Shown here piece by piece: positions 22,400 through 33,032 of a stretch of DNA of 64,000 bases (within the stretch, counting starts at the first letter, position 1; the number at the start of each line of letters is the position of its first letter). The DNA is from Batkoa obscura (taxonomy: Eukaryota; Entomophthoromycota; Entomophthoromycetes; Entomophthorales; Batkoaceae), in contig JASVEC010000036.1 in NCBI GenBank assembly GCA_030770535.1, forward strand, positions 1-64,000, given 5' to 3'. The translations under genes and the position numbers were made by a program. Under the pieces are notes generated by a model. It saw nothing but the letters and a program-made list of their open reading frames with translations, did no database searches and was not told where the DNA came from.

Positions 22400-22792
22400 A
22401 TGATGAATTTCAATCCAGATTCCCAAACTCAACAAACCCTTGATTTGCTTCATCAAGTATTACATCACACTGTTGCTTTAGAGCACCTCCTCCGTCAGCC
22501 AACCCCTATCAACTATCTCCTTAAAGAGCGTGAATTAGAAACTTCTCAATATAAACTCTCTACCCTCCTTTCTCAATATCAATTTGATACTAAAGAACAG
22601 CATTTATTATTTAAATTAAGTTTAATTAAACAAGAAATTCAATTATTATGTATGCAAAGATTAGTTGTAGATAAGGAGGATAAGCAATATGAAGATATTA
22701 ATGATAAAGTAATGGATTTGGTTCATCAAGCACAAACATTAACTAAAAAATTAATCAAGTTTAATTTGAATAGAGTATATGGGAAATATTGA
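22400..22792 (+). CDS. small helical (coiled-coil) protein of unknown function
   Basis: 130 residues, no intron, ATGATG start (either Met possible). The protein is almost all predicted helix: residues 8-30 (Gln/Leu/His-rich), 40-60 and a long heptad-like C-terminal helix (LFKLSLIKQEIQLLCMQRL, then MDLVHQAQTLTKKLIKF). It has no signal peptide and no membrane segment. Size and make-up resemble small subunits of complexes such as Mediator, tethering or kinetochore complexes, but no family motif was recognised, so no function is assigned. Codon use is ordinary and the frame ends cleanly, which supports a real gene. Confidence 0.7.
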   Translation: MMNFNPDSQTQQTLDLLHQVLHHTVALEHLLRQPTPINYLLKERELETSQYKLSTLLSQYQFDTKEQHLLFKLSLIKQEIQLLCMQRLVVDKEDKQYEDINDKVMDLVHQAQTLTKKLIKFNLNRVYGKY

Positions 22793-22947
22793 AAAGGGAA
22801 TTGAAGACAAGAAAATAAATTTTGAGGCTTAATTTTTTAATGTGCTCACAGAGTTTTACTATTACCCGAAAAGGGATATAAATAAAGTTGAAAAAATTAA
22901 TATAAAAGTGGTTGTTTTTTATTTTTATCAATTAAATTTATAAAATT

Positions 22948-24242
22948 ATGTTGTCAAAAGAATATAATATAATATTAATATCTAATTTCATTATAGTTTT
23001 ATTAATGTATTATATTACTTATGATAATACTCAATCACATTATTTTAATTTAACTAATTTAACACCAATGAGAAATAGTTTAAATTATTTGGTAAATTAA
23101 TTAATATTTTATAATTTATACTTTATAATATTTATTTTATAATATTTATTTTATAATATTTATTTTAAAAAGGGTCATCCAATCTTAGGAAAAATTGAAG
23201 GCCAAATAATATACCCATGGCAATCAGTTACGCCTCATTCGTTTATTAGAGGATATTTATGGTTAGGTAATGAATATTAGTTATTCAAAATGTAAAATAA
23301 ATTAATTTATTAAATTTATTTTATTAGGTTATCTAAGTCACCAATTAATTCAATTTATCTTTATATTTAAATTAATGAAATTAACTAAATTTAAAGATAA
23401 ACAAAATAATCAATCATTAATTAATTATTATAATAATCGGATGAAATTTATTAATTTCTTTTTTATTTGTATGAAATTTTATTTAAATATTAAATATTAT
23501 GATGGTAAATAATAAATAATAAATAAAATAAAAATAAAGTTAACATTAATATTAATATTAATATTAATATTTATTTAGGTTTAGCTATTGATTTACATGA
23601 AATAATAGCTTTATTTTCAGTAACATTAATTCTGATAATTATTGTAATATTAAAAAGTAATGAACGTGGTTTAATTTTGTCTTATAAACCAACTACCCTT
23701 TCCTGGTTAAATTTTAAACAGGTAATAACTATTTCCCACTTGTTCCTATTAACATAGTTATTTTTAATTAGTTTGTTTTCCAAATTCATTCGTACTTATG
23801 TAGTTTTGGTAGTATACTTAACTTTTGGTATCATCCAATAGGTTGCAATATTGCCTTTTTAATTGGCTATTATTATCAATTAATATTAATTTATCAAACC
23901 TCAACCTCATTTACTCAACAACATAATTCGAATCTTATTCTATTGGAATTATTAGTTATATTACATAGTACAACTACAAGTTTATTTCAATCTAAAATGA
24001 ATTTTCAATTATTTTATTTTGGTTATTTATGTTTGTTTTTAATCAATTATTCTTATGCAGAATGTTATCAGAAGTATCTGGGAAAATATTGGAAAAGTAT
24101 ATTAATTGGGATGAATATTATATTATTTTATTTTGTTGGTAATATAGAAAAATTTCATACCATTTTTTATATTCCTAGTTCCATTTATCTCCTAGTAATT
24201 GCTGCTTATATTGGCTTTTGCTTAATTAAAGGAACAATTTGA
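22948..24242 (+). CDS. multi-pass membrane protein, five exons, family not recognised
   Basis: ATG at 22948 (MLSKEYNIILISNF). The frame continues through GT..AG introns with boundaries near ATTTG|GTAAAT..AAAAG|GGTCAT, TTAG|GTAATG..ATTAG|GTTAT, GATG|GTAAAT..TTTAG|GTTTAG and AACAG|GTAATA..ATTAG|TTTGTT. The joined protein is about 360 residues with roughly eight hydrophobic segments. Notable polar residues in or near membranes are HPILGKIEGQ, TPHSFIRGYLWLG, LSHQL and IDLHEIIALF. The C-terminal exon (23780-24242) holds the last four or five segments. No transporter signature was recognised, so function is unknown. It converges on the R-SNARE gene with only about 50 bp between the stop codons. Confidence 0.72.
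23100..23173 (+). repeat. short AT-rich tandem repeat inside an intron
   Basis: About three units of a ~17-18-bp motif (TTTATAATATTTATTTTATA) fill the first intron of the membrane protein gene. Confidence 0.55.
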
Positions 24243-24292
24243 ATAAACATATTAATTTTATATTCTTTTTTATTATATTCTTATAGTTAATT

Positions 24293-24916
24293 TTAACCTT
24301 TTTTTTTATTATTCTCATTTTTAATATATTCATGATGAACCGCATATAAAGTAAAACCAGCTATTAGTTAAAAATTAATATAAATAACATATAACATAGA
24401 ATATAGAGCAATTTAACTTACTTATAATGCAAGCTAAAACAAAAAAAATACTACCACCAATTATTAATTTTAATTTCCATTCTTTCATAAATGTTTTTAA
24501 TCGAGATTCTTTAGCCGTATTTCTAAAGTCTGTTGAATTCGCTTCAATATCCTCTAACAATAAAAATAAATTAATAAATTCACTCATATTCAACATCTAA
24601 ATCATATCTTTTTCATCATTATAAAAATAATAAATAAATGATATTAACTTACCAATATTTCTGTCTAATTCTTCAACAATTTCTAAATTATTATAAGCTT
24701 TAGAGATATTTTCTCGCATTATTAATGTCACTTCATCTAATTGTTGTTTTATTAATAACGTTTTTTGTTCTTCATTTTCTGTATCTTTGCCTTCCCGAGG
24801 TAATGTTGAAATGGAGGTTGAGGTTGAGGTTGAAGTTATTAGGGTCCTATTATTAATAATATTAATATTGATATTAATATCAGTTATTATAAAATAAAAT
24901 TTAAATAAACTTACAT
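24293..24916 (-). CDS. R-SNARE (VAMP/synaptobrevin family) with Asn at the zero layer
   Basis: Four exons on minus: 24915-24916 (plus 5' UTR), 24653-24846, 24422-24553 and 24293-24360. The start codon is itself split: AT before GTAAGTTT and G after AATAATAG, giving MTLITSTSTSTS. The product is about 130 residues: a Thr/Ser-rich N-tail, a SNARE motif (LDEVTLIMRENISKAYNN, then LEIVEELDRNIEDIEANSTDF), a basic patch KEWKLK, one membrane anchor (LIIGGSIFFVLACIITGF) and a short tail. There is no longin domain, so it is brevin-like. Aligned to VAMP2 (VDKVLERDQKL) the ionic zero-layer Arg falls on the second Asn of KAYNNLE (codon 24687-24689). It would drive vesicle fusion in the secretory or endosomal system. 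Confidence 0.82.
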
Positions 24917-25163
24917 ATTAAAAATCTTAAAATTAAATTAATAAATAAATTAAATAAAAAAGAGAAAAAAATAGATTTATTTTTAAACAAAATTGCAATA
25001 TTTGATTTATTGTTCTTAATAAAAAATTCAATTAATTTCAAATCTGAATTTCAACAAATTAAGTAAGTTCAAAAAAATACTCAAAAATAAGCAAAAATAA
25101 TTGATAACTTAAAATTTCAAATTAACCAATAATATTCATATTATATGATAATACTAAATTGAT

Positions 25164-25862
25164 TCATTGATTTTGTATTGTAGTTAAATTAGGCTTTAAA
25201 GACATTAACAACAATTTCCCATACATCCAATTATTTATTTCAACATCATCAGTCCCTTTCTTTTCTACTTTTTCCTTTCTCTCTTGAAAATAAAAGAACC
25301 AAATTTCTAATGCTTTAAAATAAAATTGAGTACAATCAAACCTTACATTCATATTTTTCATACATTGACAAGTTATTGCTGATAAACAATTTAATAAGAA
25401 TAAAAAAGAAATGCTCATTTTATTTTTTAATTGTTCTAAAAAGGAATTTATATCAAGTGGTGGATATTGTTGAATTATACGATCAAAGTATACTAATATT
25501 ATATAGATTTGTTGACTACTTAAATTTTCTTTTAATATTGGATAGTCTTCCAGTGTTGTTGTAGTTAGGAAATTAAATGGATGATTATTTAAATTCAAAC
25601 TAGCTATTTCTTGATAATTATTATTATTATTATTATTATTTTCTTTTCCTATTTGTTGAGATTGTTTTGATAAAATTAAGAAATGTCCAGTTTTATTTCC
25701 ATTACAATTAATACTAATTTTTAAACTACCGAAATTATCTTCTTTTATTGTAGATATAATGCAAGGTTTATTTGACCTTAAATCCATAGTATTTGTATTT
25801 GAATTATTTATTGAAGATAAATATATATTATTATAATTATTATTATTATTAAATCCACTGAA

Positions 25863-25921
<59 letters not shown>

Positions 25922-26603
25922 TTGCCATTGGTTTTATTAAATTCATACTATTCATCATTGTTTTTAAATTATTATTATTATTACCATCCTTCATTGACAT
26001 TGATGTCATTGGCTTCAATAATTCTAGATTCGTTGATAATGACCTGTTCATTATTATCTTTTTATTAAGTTTTAATTTTGACAAATTAAGTTCATTATTG
26101 TTATTACTATTATTGTTACTATTATTATTGCTATTATTATAATAAACTCTGTTATCATTCCCAAATTCTAACTTTTTTTCACTTTCAGTATTTTTTTTCT
26201 TACTCCTCTTATTACTTTTATTTTGCCCTCCATCCCGCTCCTTGAATACATTTTCATTTTCTACTACTTCTTTCTCCCTTTCTTTATTAACCTTAGGACC
26301 TCTTTTTAATACTGGATTATTAAACTTACAATTTAAGCCCTTTTTAACGCATAATTCACAATTCATTAATTCATCTTGACGTTGACACTTAACTTTACGA
26401 TACCGGCATTCATCACATGCACGAAATGGTAAGGGTAATAAAGTAGATTGATAAGGATTAGGAAGATCTGATGTTGAATTAGATTGTATTGTATTGTTGT
26501 TGGTATTATGAATAGGTTGGGTAGATTGAAATGATTGTGTTTTTATAACAGAATAATAATGACTTAGATTTGGTTGGATACTTGAACTGGTTCGCTTTTG
26601 CAT
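25164..26603 (-). CDS. Zn2Cys6 (fungal binuclear cluster) transcription factor
   Basis: The first ATG in frame is at 26601-26603 (MQKRTSSSIQPN), giving about 479 residues in one exon. Near residues 60-90 lies C-x2-C-x6-C-x8-C-x2-C-x6-C (ACDECRYRKVKC, then NCELCVKKGLNC), the Gal4-type cluster that binds two zinc ions and DNA. A basic linker (PVLKRGPKVNKEREKE) follows. The middle has several Asn runs written as plain AAT repeats, one of about 18 residues near 25864-25919. The C-terminal 130 residues are helical (NLSSQQIYIILVYFDRIIQ) and may be a reduced regulatory region; a full fungal-specific transcription factor domain is not evident. It is nuclear by family, and its targets are unknown. It faces a zinc-finger gene about 580 bp away. 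Confidence 0.9.
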
Positions 26604-27186
26604 ATAATACAAATTTATCTGGATTCAAATTGTTAATGTTATATTAAATTATAAAAATAAAATAAAATAAAATAAAATAAAATAAAATAAAATGGTAAAT
26701 TATTTTTTAAAATAATTAAGGTGAATAGATATTTCAAATTTGATTGGTAGATTAAATTTAATTTGATTCTATTTATTATTAAAATGAAAAGCTAGTTTTT
26801 TTTATTAATATTAGTAGATAAATAATAACTATTGTTTTTATTAATAATATTGATCTTATATATCAATTTAATTTTATAATCAATGTGATAAAAGCTTAAA
26901 TCTATAAAAATTAAAAAACAATTTCATCTTATTTCAAATATTAAACTAATTATTCATTCATTCATTGAGTTCCAATTTCAATTGCCGTAATTTTCTAACT
27001 TTAAAAAATGAAATGAATATTTTATTTTACATTTCTATTAAAAAAAGATTACAAAACAATAGAAGTTTCAAGAGAATATAACATAATACAACTAACAACA
27101 ATTCAAAGTAAAATCCCGAAAAAATACCCTATATAAAAATAGAACTTAAAACTATTAATTCAATTATAATCTAATTATATATACCC
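26604..27186. promoter_or_regulatory. divergent intergenic region with (AAAAT)n tract
   Basis: 583 bp between two divergently transcribed genes, so both promoters should lie here. A run of about eight AAAAT units spans roughly 26652-26692. No recognisable TATA or operator could be fixed in such AT-rich DNA. Confidence 0.5.
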
Positions 27187-27516
27187 ATGGATTCAACTAT
27201 CAACAATAACAATAACAATAACAATAACAATAACAATAACAATATTAAAACTGATACCACCTCAAATGCCATCATTAATAGCGAACACAGCACTAGCCTT
27301 AGCACTTCACTTTCATTCAATAGTAGTTATTCCGATCAAAGTATACGAAGAGAATTAAGTTTACTCGATTTTAATGAAGAAAAAGAAAGGAAAATTAATC
27401 AATCCATGAGTTCTTGTTTATCTTTACTAAATAGGATTAAAAAGAAAAGGAAAAGAACAGAAGGGAATAATAGTAATGATAATACTACTAGTGCTAATAA
27501 GAAATATATCCTTGTA

Positions 27517-27574
<58 letters not shown>

Positions 27575-28422
27575 CTGTGACTTGTCCCATTTGTTTGAAA
27601 AATTTAACTTTTTTCAATCTAACTTCCCAATCCAAACACATTAACAATTGTCTTAATACTCCCATTTCCACTTCTCTTGCTAATAAACGTAAAAATAATT
27701 TAATTGATACTACTGACTATGATTACCTTAGTATTTTAGATACTTGTCTTATTTGTAACAAATTTTGGAAGCAGTTAAAAATTGGTAATAAATTTATAGT
27801 TGAGAACACAATATTGAGGTTTCAACATATTAAACAATGCTCTATAAAAAACAAAGTGGATTATGAAGTTTTGTTTCAAACGTTGGAGGTGATTAAAGAA
27901 GATTATAAACAGAAAAGGAAGCCAAGTGAGGAGCGGAGTATACAAGATCAATTTTTGTTAAATGAAAATGAGTGCTTTGATGCTAATTTATTATATGATA
28001 ATAATTTTGAAATAGAAGATGATATAATCAATAATAATAATTCAGAAGATGAACTATTTCAAAGTCCCAAAGTAAACTTTATGGATTTTAGAGAGATTTC
28101 ACTCATCAATAAAGCTAAAAAGATCTCTTTATTTGAATATCATAATAAAAAGAAAAATAGTAATAAAGAAGAGGACTTTATCATCAATTATTTATTAAAT
28201 CAAACATCCATTTTATGGAATCCGAAAAAAGCAAGGTGCTATTTTGAAGAAAAGTACTGGGATAATAAATGGAAAATAGATGATAAAAAGAGATTACTGT
28301 TAGATTCAATAGTTGATAAAAATAATAGAAAAATTCAAATTAAACAATATAATATAAATAATACAATAGCAACAATAATAAATAATCAACATCAATCATT
28401 ATGGTATTTAACTTCATTATAG
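27187..28422 (+). CDS. zinc-finger protein with Asn runs, possible UBZ-type repair factor
   Basis: 411 residues from ATG (MDSTINNNNN). There are two Asn runs: the first is coded by alternating AAC/AAT, the second by pure AAT. After the second comes CPICLKNLTFFNLTSQSKHINNCL, a C-x2-C..H-x4-C finger of UBZ4/Rad18 style, then a second possible finger CLICNKFWKQL..FQHIKQC. UBZ fingers bind ubiquitin in repair proteins such as SLX4, Rad18 and FAN1; a pair like this suggests such a role, but no nuclease or SAP-like domain is seen. The C-terminal third is polar and helical. An alternative 3' end is possible: an intron 28404-28480 would replace the last seven residues and join a good frame (INEIQKDISFFVNEFDEVRR) ending at 28583. 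Confidence 0.75.
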
Positions 28423-28974
28423 TTTATTAACTTTAATTAATGTTTAGGCTTAACTGAATTAAGAGATTGTTTTTAAATAGTATTAATGAGATTCAAAAAG
28501 ATATATCTTTTTTTGTTAATGAATTTGATGAAGTAAGAAGAGAAGCTTTTCACTCAATAATGTTTAGAGTAATGGACAATTAAATGAAACCCGAAAATAT
28601 AACGAAATTTCAACTTATTTCAATTATTTTGACTTTTGAATATTATTAAAGTTGAAAATTATCTTCCTTCTATTAATTATTGTTATTATTGAGTAATATA
28701 TGGGGGATGTTTTTTTGGCTTTATTATTTTTTCTATTTTCTAAACACTATTTGAGTGGAGAAATTTAATAAAATTCTTAAAAATACATCCCCGTATTTTG
28801 TATTATTTTTACAAAATAAAAAAAATAAAATAAAATATAAAATAAAATATAAAATAAAACATAGGCTAAATAAATCTTCAATCTTTAATCTTTAATAGAA
28901 ATAATAATGATTATTTTTTATAATATTTAACTAAAATATAATTCATAAACCTTAAATTTTTATTTATTTAAAAT
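28423..28974. other. convergent intergenic region
   Basis: It contains the possible extra exon of the zinc-finger gene (28481-28583), one palindromic element (28699-28795) and AAAAT/ATAAA-type microsatellite at about 28809-28860. No separate gene is seen. Confidence 0.5.
28699..28795 (-). repeat. palindromic MITE-like element, copy 11
   Basis: TATGGGGGATGTTTTTTTGG left and AAATACATCCCCGTA right; core CTAAACACTATTTGAGTGG. It is the only copy inside the 22-33 kb gene-dense block, and lies between two 3' ends. Confidence 0.85.
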
Positions 28975-30229
28975 TTAACTGAGAAATAATTTTCTAAGAT
29001 GATTAATAGTATCATTTGGATTTTTGACTGTTTGCCCAATAACTTCTGGGTGACTATAAATTTCATAATCATTTCCTCCCTAATTATATATTAATTAGTT
29101 TATTATATATTAATTAATTTATTATTATTATCATTATTATTAATTACCATTTCAGTTCTATCACCAAAGAAATAAATAGTTTTAAAACCTTCTCCTTTAA
29201 CATGATTTAAACAATAAGTTTTATCCCAACCTTTAGGGAAAATATCAAGTGAAATTTCACCCCCTAATTAATTTAATTTAATAAATAAAATATTAAAATA
29301 AACTATTCTAGATTATTATATTAATAATTTACCAATAGAATAAGTAAGATTGTAATCACTGAATTTCTCTTTAAGTGCTTCTACCATTTTTTTACGAATA
29401 TTTTGTACCTATTATTATCAGTTATTAATATTAATTATTAATATTTATAATAATAATAATAAATTTACTTTATCAAGTTCAAAAAATGCTTTTCTTTCTT
29501 GTTGACTAAATTAACAAATATTAATATTAATATTCAATTATTTTGATTCTAATAATAACTAATTTACCTACAACTACGACCAATTGGTGATACATTAATC
29601 ATACCATTACGAAACTCAACAAAAGTACCTCTAATAAATTTAATATATTAATATAATGTTTACATATAAAATAAACTAATTTAAAGTTACCTTTTAACTG
29701 GAATATCTAAATCAGCAATATATCTTAAGATAAAGTTAACTAAGTTTTTATACTTTTCTTCACCAATAACTTCAATAAATTTCTAAAAGAATTAAAATTA
29801 TAAATTATTATTTACAAAATTCAAATTCAATAATAATTAAAGCTTACAGCACTAGAAACTAATTCTTTACCCCTATAAAATTGAAGACCATTTTCTGGGA
29901 ATGAATAATCAAATAAAGATAAAACTAAATTTTAAAAAATAAAATAATTAATATTAATAGTAAATTTTCGATTAAATTTCTACTAACCATCATCTCCAAT
30001 TTGTTCAACTTGTTTACTAAGATCAGAACCACCAACAAAACCAATAGTTACTTTCTTTCTTAATGCCCTTAATGTTTCAAGCATATCATTTTCAATTGAC
30101 TAATTAATTAGATTTAATTAGATTTTTCTTTTTTTCTTTTTTCTTTTTAGAACTTACTAATCTAGATGGGGTAAGAGTACCATCAACATCAAACAATACA
30201 ATTGTATCTTTAAGTTCACGTTCGGCCAT
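28975..30229 (-). CDS. SEC53: phosphomannomutase
   Basis: The start is at 30227-30229 ([23 protein letters not shown]). About nine exons with short introns encode a complete protein of about 245 residues. DVDGTLT holds the phosphorylated Asp and the general acid of the HAD-type PMM fold. Other family blocks follow in order: [69 protein letters not shown] and [20 protein letters not shown]. The enzyme turns mannose-6-phosphate into mannose-1-phosphate for GDP-mannose, and so for N-glycans, GPI anchors and cell-wall mannan; it acts in the cytosol. Introns fall at, for example, SR-L|S-I, IGDD, SSA, PVKR|GTF and GRS. It is divergent from the Svp26 gene (454 bp). Confidence 0.96.
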
Positions 30230-30683
30230 ATTTTTATTTCTTAAAATTAGAAAATATTGAGTTTTGAAAAAAGTTAATTTAATTTATGTTTTATATTATT
30301 ATACATAAGATTATTCCTAATTTTAATAGTTGGCTAACTATCATTGGCTAGACTAATTGAAAGTAAATTAAACTGAAGGATAATGTTATTATAAAAAATA
30401 TAAAAAATCATAACTTAAATTAGTTAGGAAATTATTATGGTAAACTAATGTTGTTATATTAATTATAACATATTTTTAGTTCTAATTAATTAATTAAATT
30501 AATATAATAATATTCAAATTTATTTTATTTCTAGTTTTCATTTCTCTATTCTTTATATTATTATTAAAAGAAGCAGCTAATTATTAAGATTAAATCTATT
30601 TTACGTCATTTTAAAAACTTTTTCTTTGAATTTTTAAACTCAACATTTTATCATTTTAAAATTCAATCTAAAAGTCAATTAAA
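30230..30683. promoter_or_regulatory. divergent promoter region of SEC53 and SVP26 homologues
   Basis: 454 bp between two divergent ATGs, very AT-rich. Both genes serve the secretory/glycosylation pathway, so a shared control region is conceivable, but no specific site is seen. Confidence 0.4.
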
Positions 30684-31440
30684 ATGTTAATAATAAGTGA
30701 AATAATAACAGCATTAGGTGTAGTTCTTATTTTATTTTTAACTTTATTTTGTATTGGTAATAATTTACTATAAAATAATAATATAAAGAATATATTTTTA
30801 ATTTATTGATTTATTTAGCTTGTGGTGTAGTTAAAGCAAGTGAATTAATAGAAGAATATACTTTATTAAGTAAAAAAATTATAGTTTATTTAAGCTATGT
30901 AAGTATATAATTATTATTTTAAAATAAATTAACACATCTTAATTTTATAATATATATATAGATAATTATTTTATTCCACATCCTCCTCTGTTTATTTGAT
31001 GGATATCCATTGATACCTACCATTGTTGGTTTAATTAGCCAACTTATTTACCTTAACAATCAAACTTCATTTCCTTTATTATCACCAACCTCTATTAAGT
31101 TTGTGTTATTAATAGTAACATGTATAGTGAACCATTTTGTTTGGTTTTTTTATTTTTTAAATTTACCACATATTTATAATGCTAACTTAGAATTTCTCGC
31201 TTTTTTTATTTTAATTATTTGGTCCGTACCAATTGCTTATTTCTTAGCTTTACAATCTCCCAGTGATATGTTACCTACAAATAATGGTAAGATGAAGTTT
31301 ATATTGTTATTTGTTATTAAATATTAATATTTAATTTTTTAGCTGATAATAATAATGACAATCGTCGATCAGGTTTATTAAAGAATATGCTACCCAATTT
31401 TTTTAAAATGAGTACCTTACCAATCAATAAAACAAACTAA
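30684..31440 (+). CDS. SVP26: Svp26/TEX261 family ER-Golgi membrane adaptor
   Basis: Four exons: MLIISEIITALGVV..FCI, ACGVVKASELIEEYT..YLSY, the large exon 30961-31287, and a short last exon ending LPINKTN. Introns begin GTAAT/GTAAG and end TTTAG/TATAG. The joined protein is about 195 residues with four membrane segments. The block ASELIEEYTLLSKKII matches the AELIEEYTxxxxxII signature of TEX261/Erv26, and P-L-I-P-T-I-V-G-L, TCIVNHFVWFFYF and LPT near the end also fit. In yeast Svp26 is a cargo adaptor that recruits Golgi mannosyltransferases and Pho8 into COPII vesicles. Its position beside phosphomannomutase is suggestive only. Confidence 0.9.
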
Positions 31441-31525
31441 TAATTTAAAAATTCAACAAAAATTAATCCTATATTTTATTTATCTCAATTATAATCTCAA
31501 ACATTACTTTTATTTCAAAATAATG

Positions 31526-33032
31526 TTAATATTCAATAACTTTACGAATACCTTCATAACAACGGGTAAGATCAGGTACATAAAATTTTTCAAAAGCTAA
31601 TGGGAATGGAGTATCATATCCAGTCACTCTTTGAATTGGTGCTTCAAGTCGGAGAAAGCAATGTTCTTGAATTGTAGTAGCAATTTCAGTAGCAAAACCC
31701 ATAGTTTTTGCAGCTTCATGAGCAATTACCAATCGACCAGTTTTATTGACTGATTTAACTATAGTTTCTACATCCCATGGGAAAATGGTTCTTAAATCAA
31801 TTAATTCACAGCTTAATCCAGGATGTTTTTCTTCTGCCATTTGAATCGCATTTTCTAATGCATAAATTTGACTACCCCACCCCAATACAGTCACGTCTTT
31901 ACCTTCTTTTAATATTTCTGCTTTTCCTAATGGTAATTCATAATCTCCAATGGGTACATGCTCGACTAAAATAATAAAAGTATTAAATTCCATTATATAA
32001 ATTCCATTATATTAATTTAAGTTACCAGCAGCACGATATAAAATTTTAGGTTCAAAAAATAAAACCGGATTACGGTCTCTAATGGAAGCTAATAATAAAC
32101 CTTTAGCTTGAATTGGAGATCTAGGGATGACTACTTTCAAGCCAGCTGCATGTGGGAAAAAAGATTCAGGTGATTGGGAATGATATAAAGCTCCATGTCC
32201 TACTGCTGATATTGGGGCTCGGATAGTTAATCCACCGACATTAAATATGCCACCAGAACGATAACGATATTTAGCAGCTTCATTAACGATCTTTTTAAAA
32301 AAAATAAGAATGGATTAAATAATTGATTTTTTTTTGTTAATATTACCTGATCAAAAGCTGGGAAAATATAATCCCCGAATTGAATTTCAGCAATGGCTGT
32401 ATGGCCCATAGCTGCCATACCAATACCAAATCCAGCTATACCTTGTTCAGTTAATGGGGTATTAAATACTCGATCTTTGCCTATTTATTTTATTAATTAA
32501 AAATAAAAGTCTCCTTGTTTTGGTTTCTTTAAAACTTACCAAACTTATCAGCTAATCCTGAAGTACATCTAAAAACCCCGCCAAAAGCTACATCTTCACC
32601 AAAAATACAAGCAGTTTCATCCGTTGCTAAAGCAATCCCCATAGCATCATTTAATGCAGTAAAATAATTCATTTTTTTAGTTTCAGCTAAATTAATAAAT
32701 ATAGAATATAAAAAAATTAAATATTATAATTTTATTGATATTATTTTAAATATGAATTGCTTACCATATTCCATGCCAACTTCCCTTAATTCTGGATTTT
32801 TTAGGGCTTGTTCTGGGCTACTTTTAATAAATTTAGAATGTGCTACACCAGGAAGAAATCCCTCTGCTGGGGGTGGACTACCACTACTAGCCATGGAAAT
32901 TGGTTTAGTGTTACTAAGACAACGGAACTATACGGTACAGAATTAGCTTTCAAAAAGATGATGTATAGGATCTTTTACTTGTGATTTGGTTACTAATTGA
33001 GATACCAGCCTTTTTCCTCTTATAAAAGTCAT
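31526..33032 (-). CDS. BCKDHB: branched-chain 2-oxoacid dehydrogenase E1 beta subunit
   Basis: The start is at 33030-33032 ([18 protein letters not shown]). A 51-nt intron (32928-32978) sits inside the presequence, which continues [16 protein letters not shown]; the Arg/Ser-rich, acid-free N-terminus is typical of mitochondrial import. Later exons give [77 protein letters not shown] and the C-terminal exon [20 protein letters not shown] to the end. These match the BCKDH beta subunit better than pyruvate dehydrogenase beta (EPKxLYR, YHSQSPE). With E1 alpha and thiamine diphosphate it decarboxylates the 2-oxoacids from Leu, Ile and Val in the matrix. About six exons. Confidence 0.95.

Noticed and set aside
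27399-27671. 90-codon minus frame with a long leucine run
   Set aside because: Reverse translation of the AAT repeats and zinc-finger region of the gene on plus.
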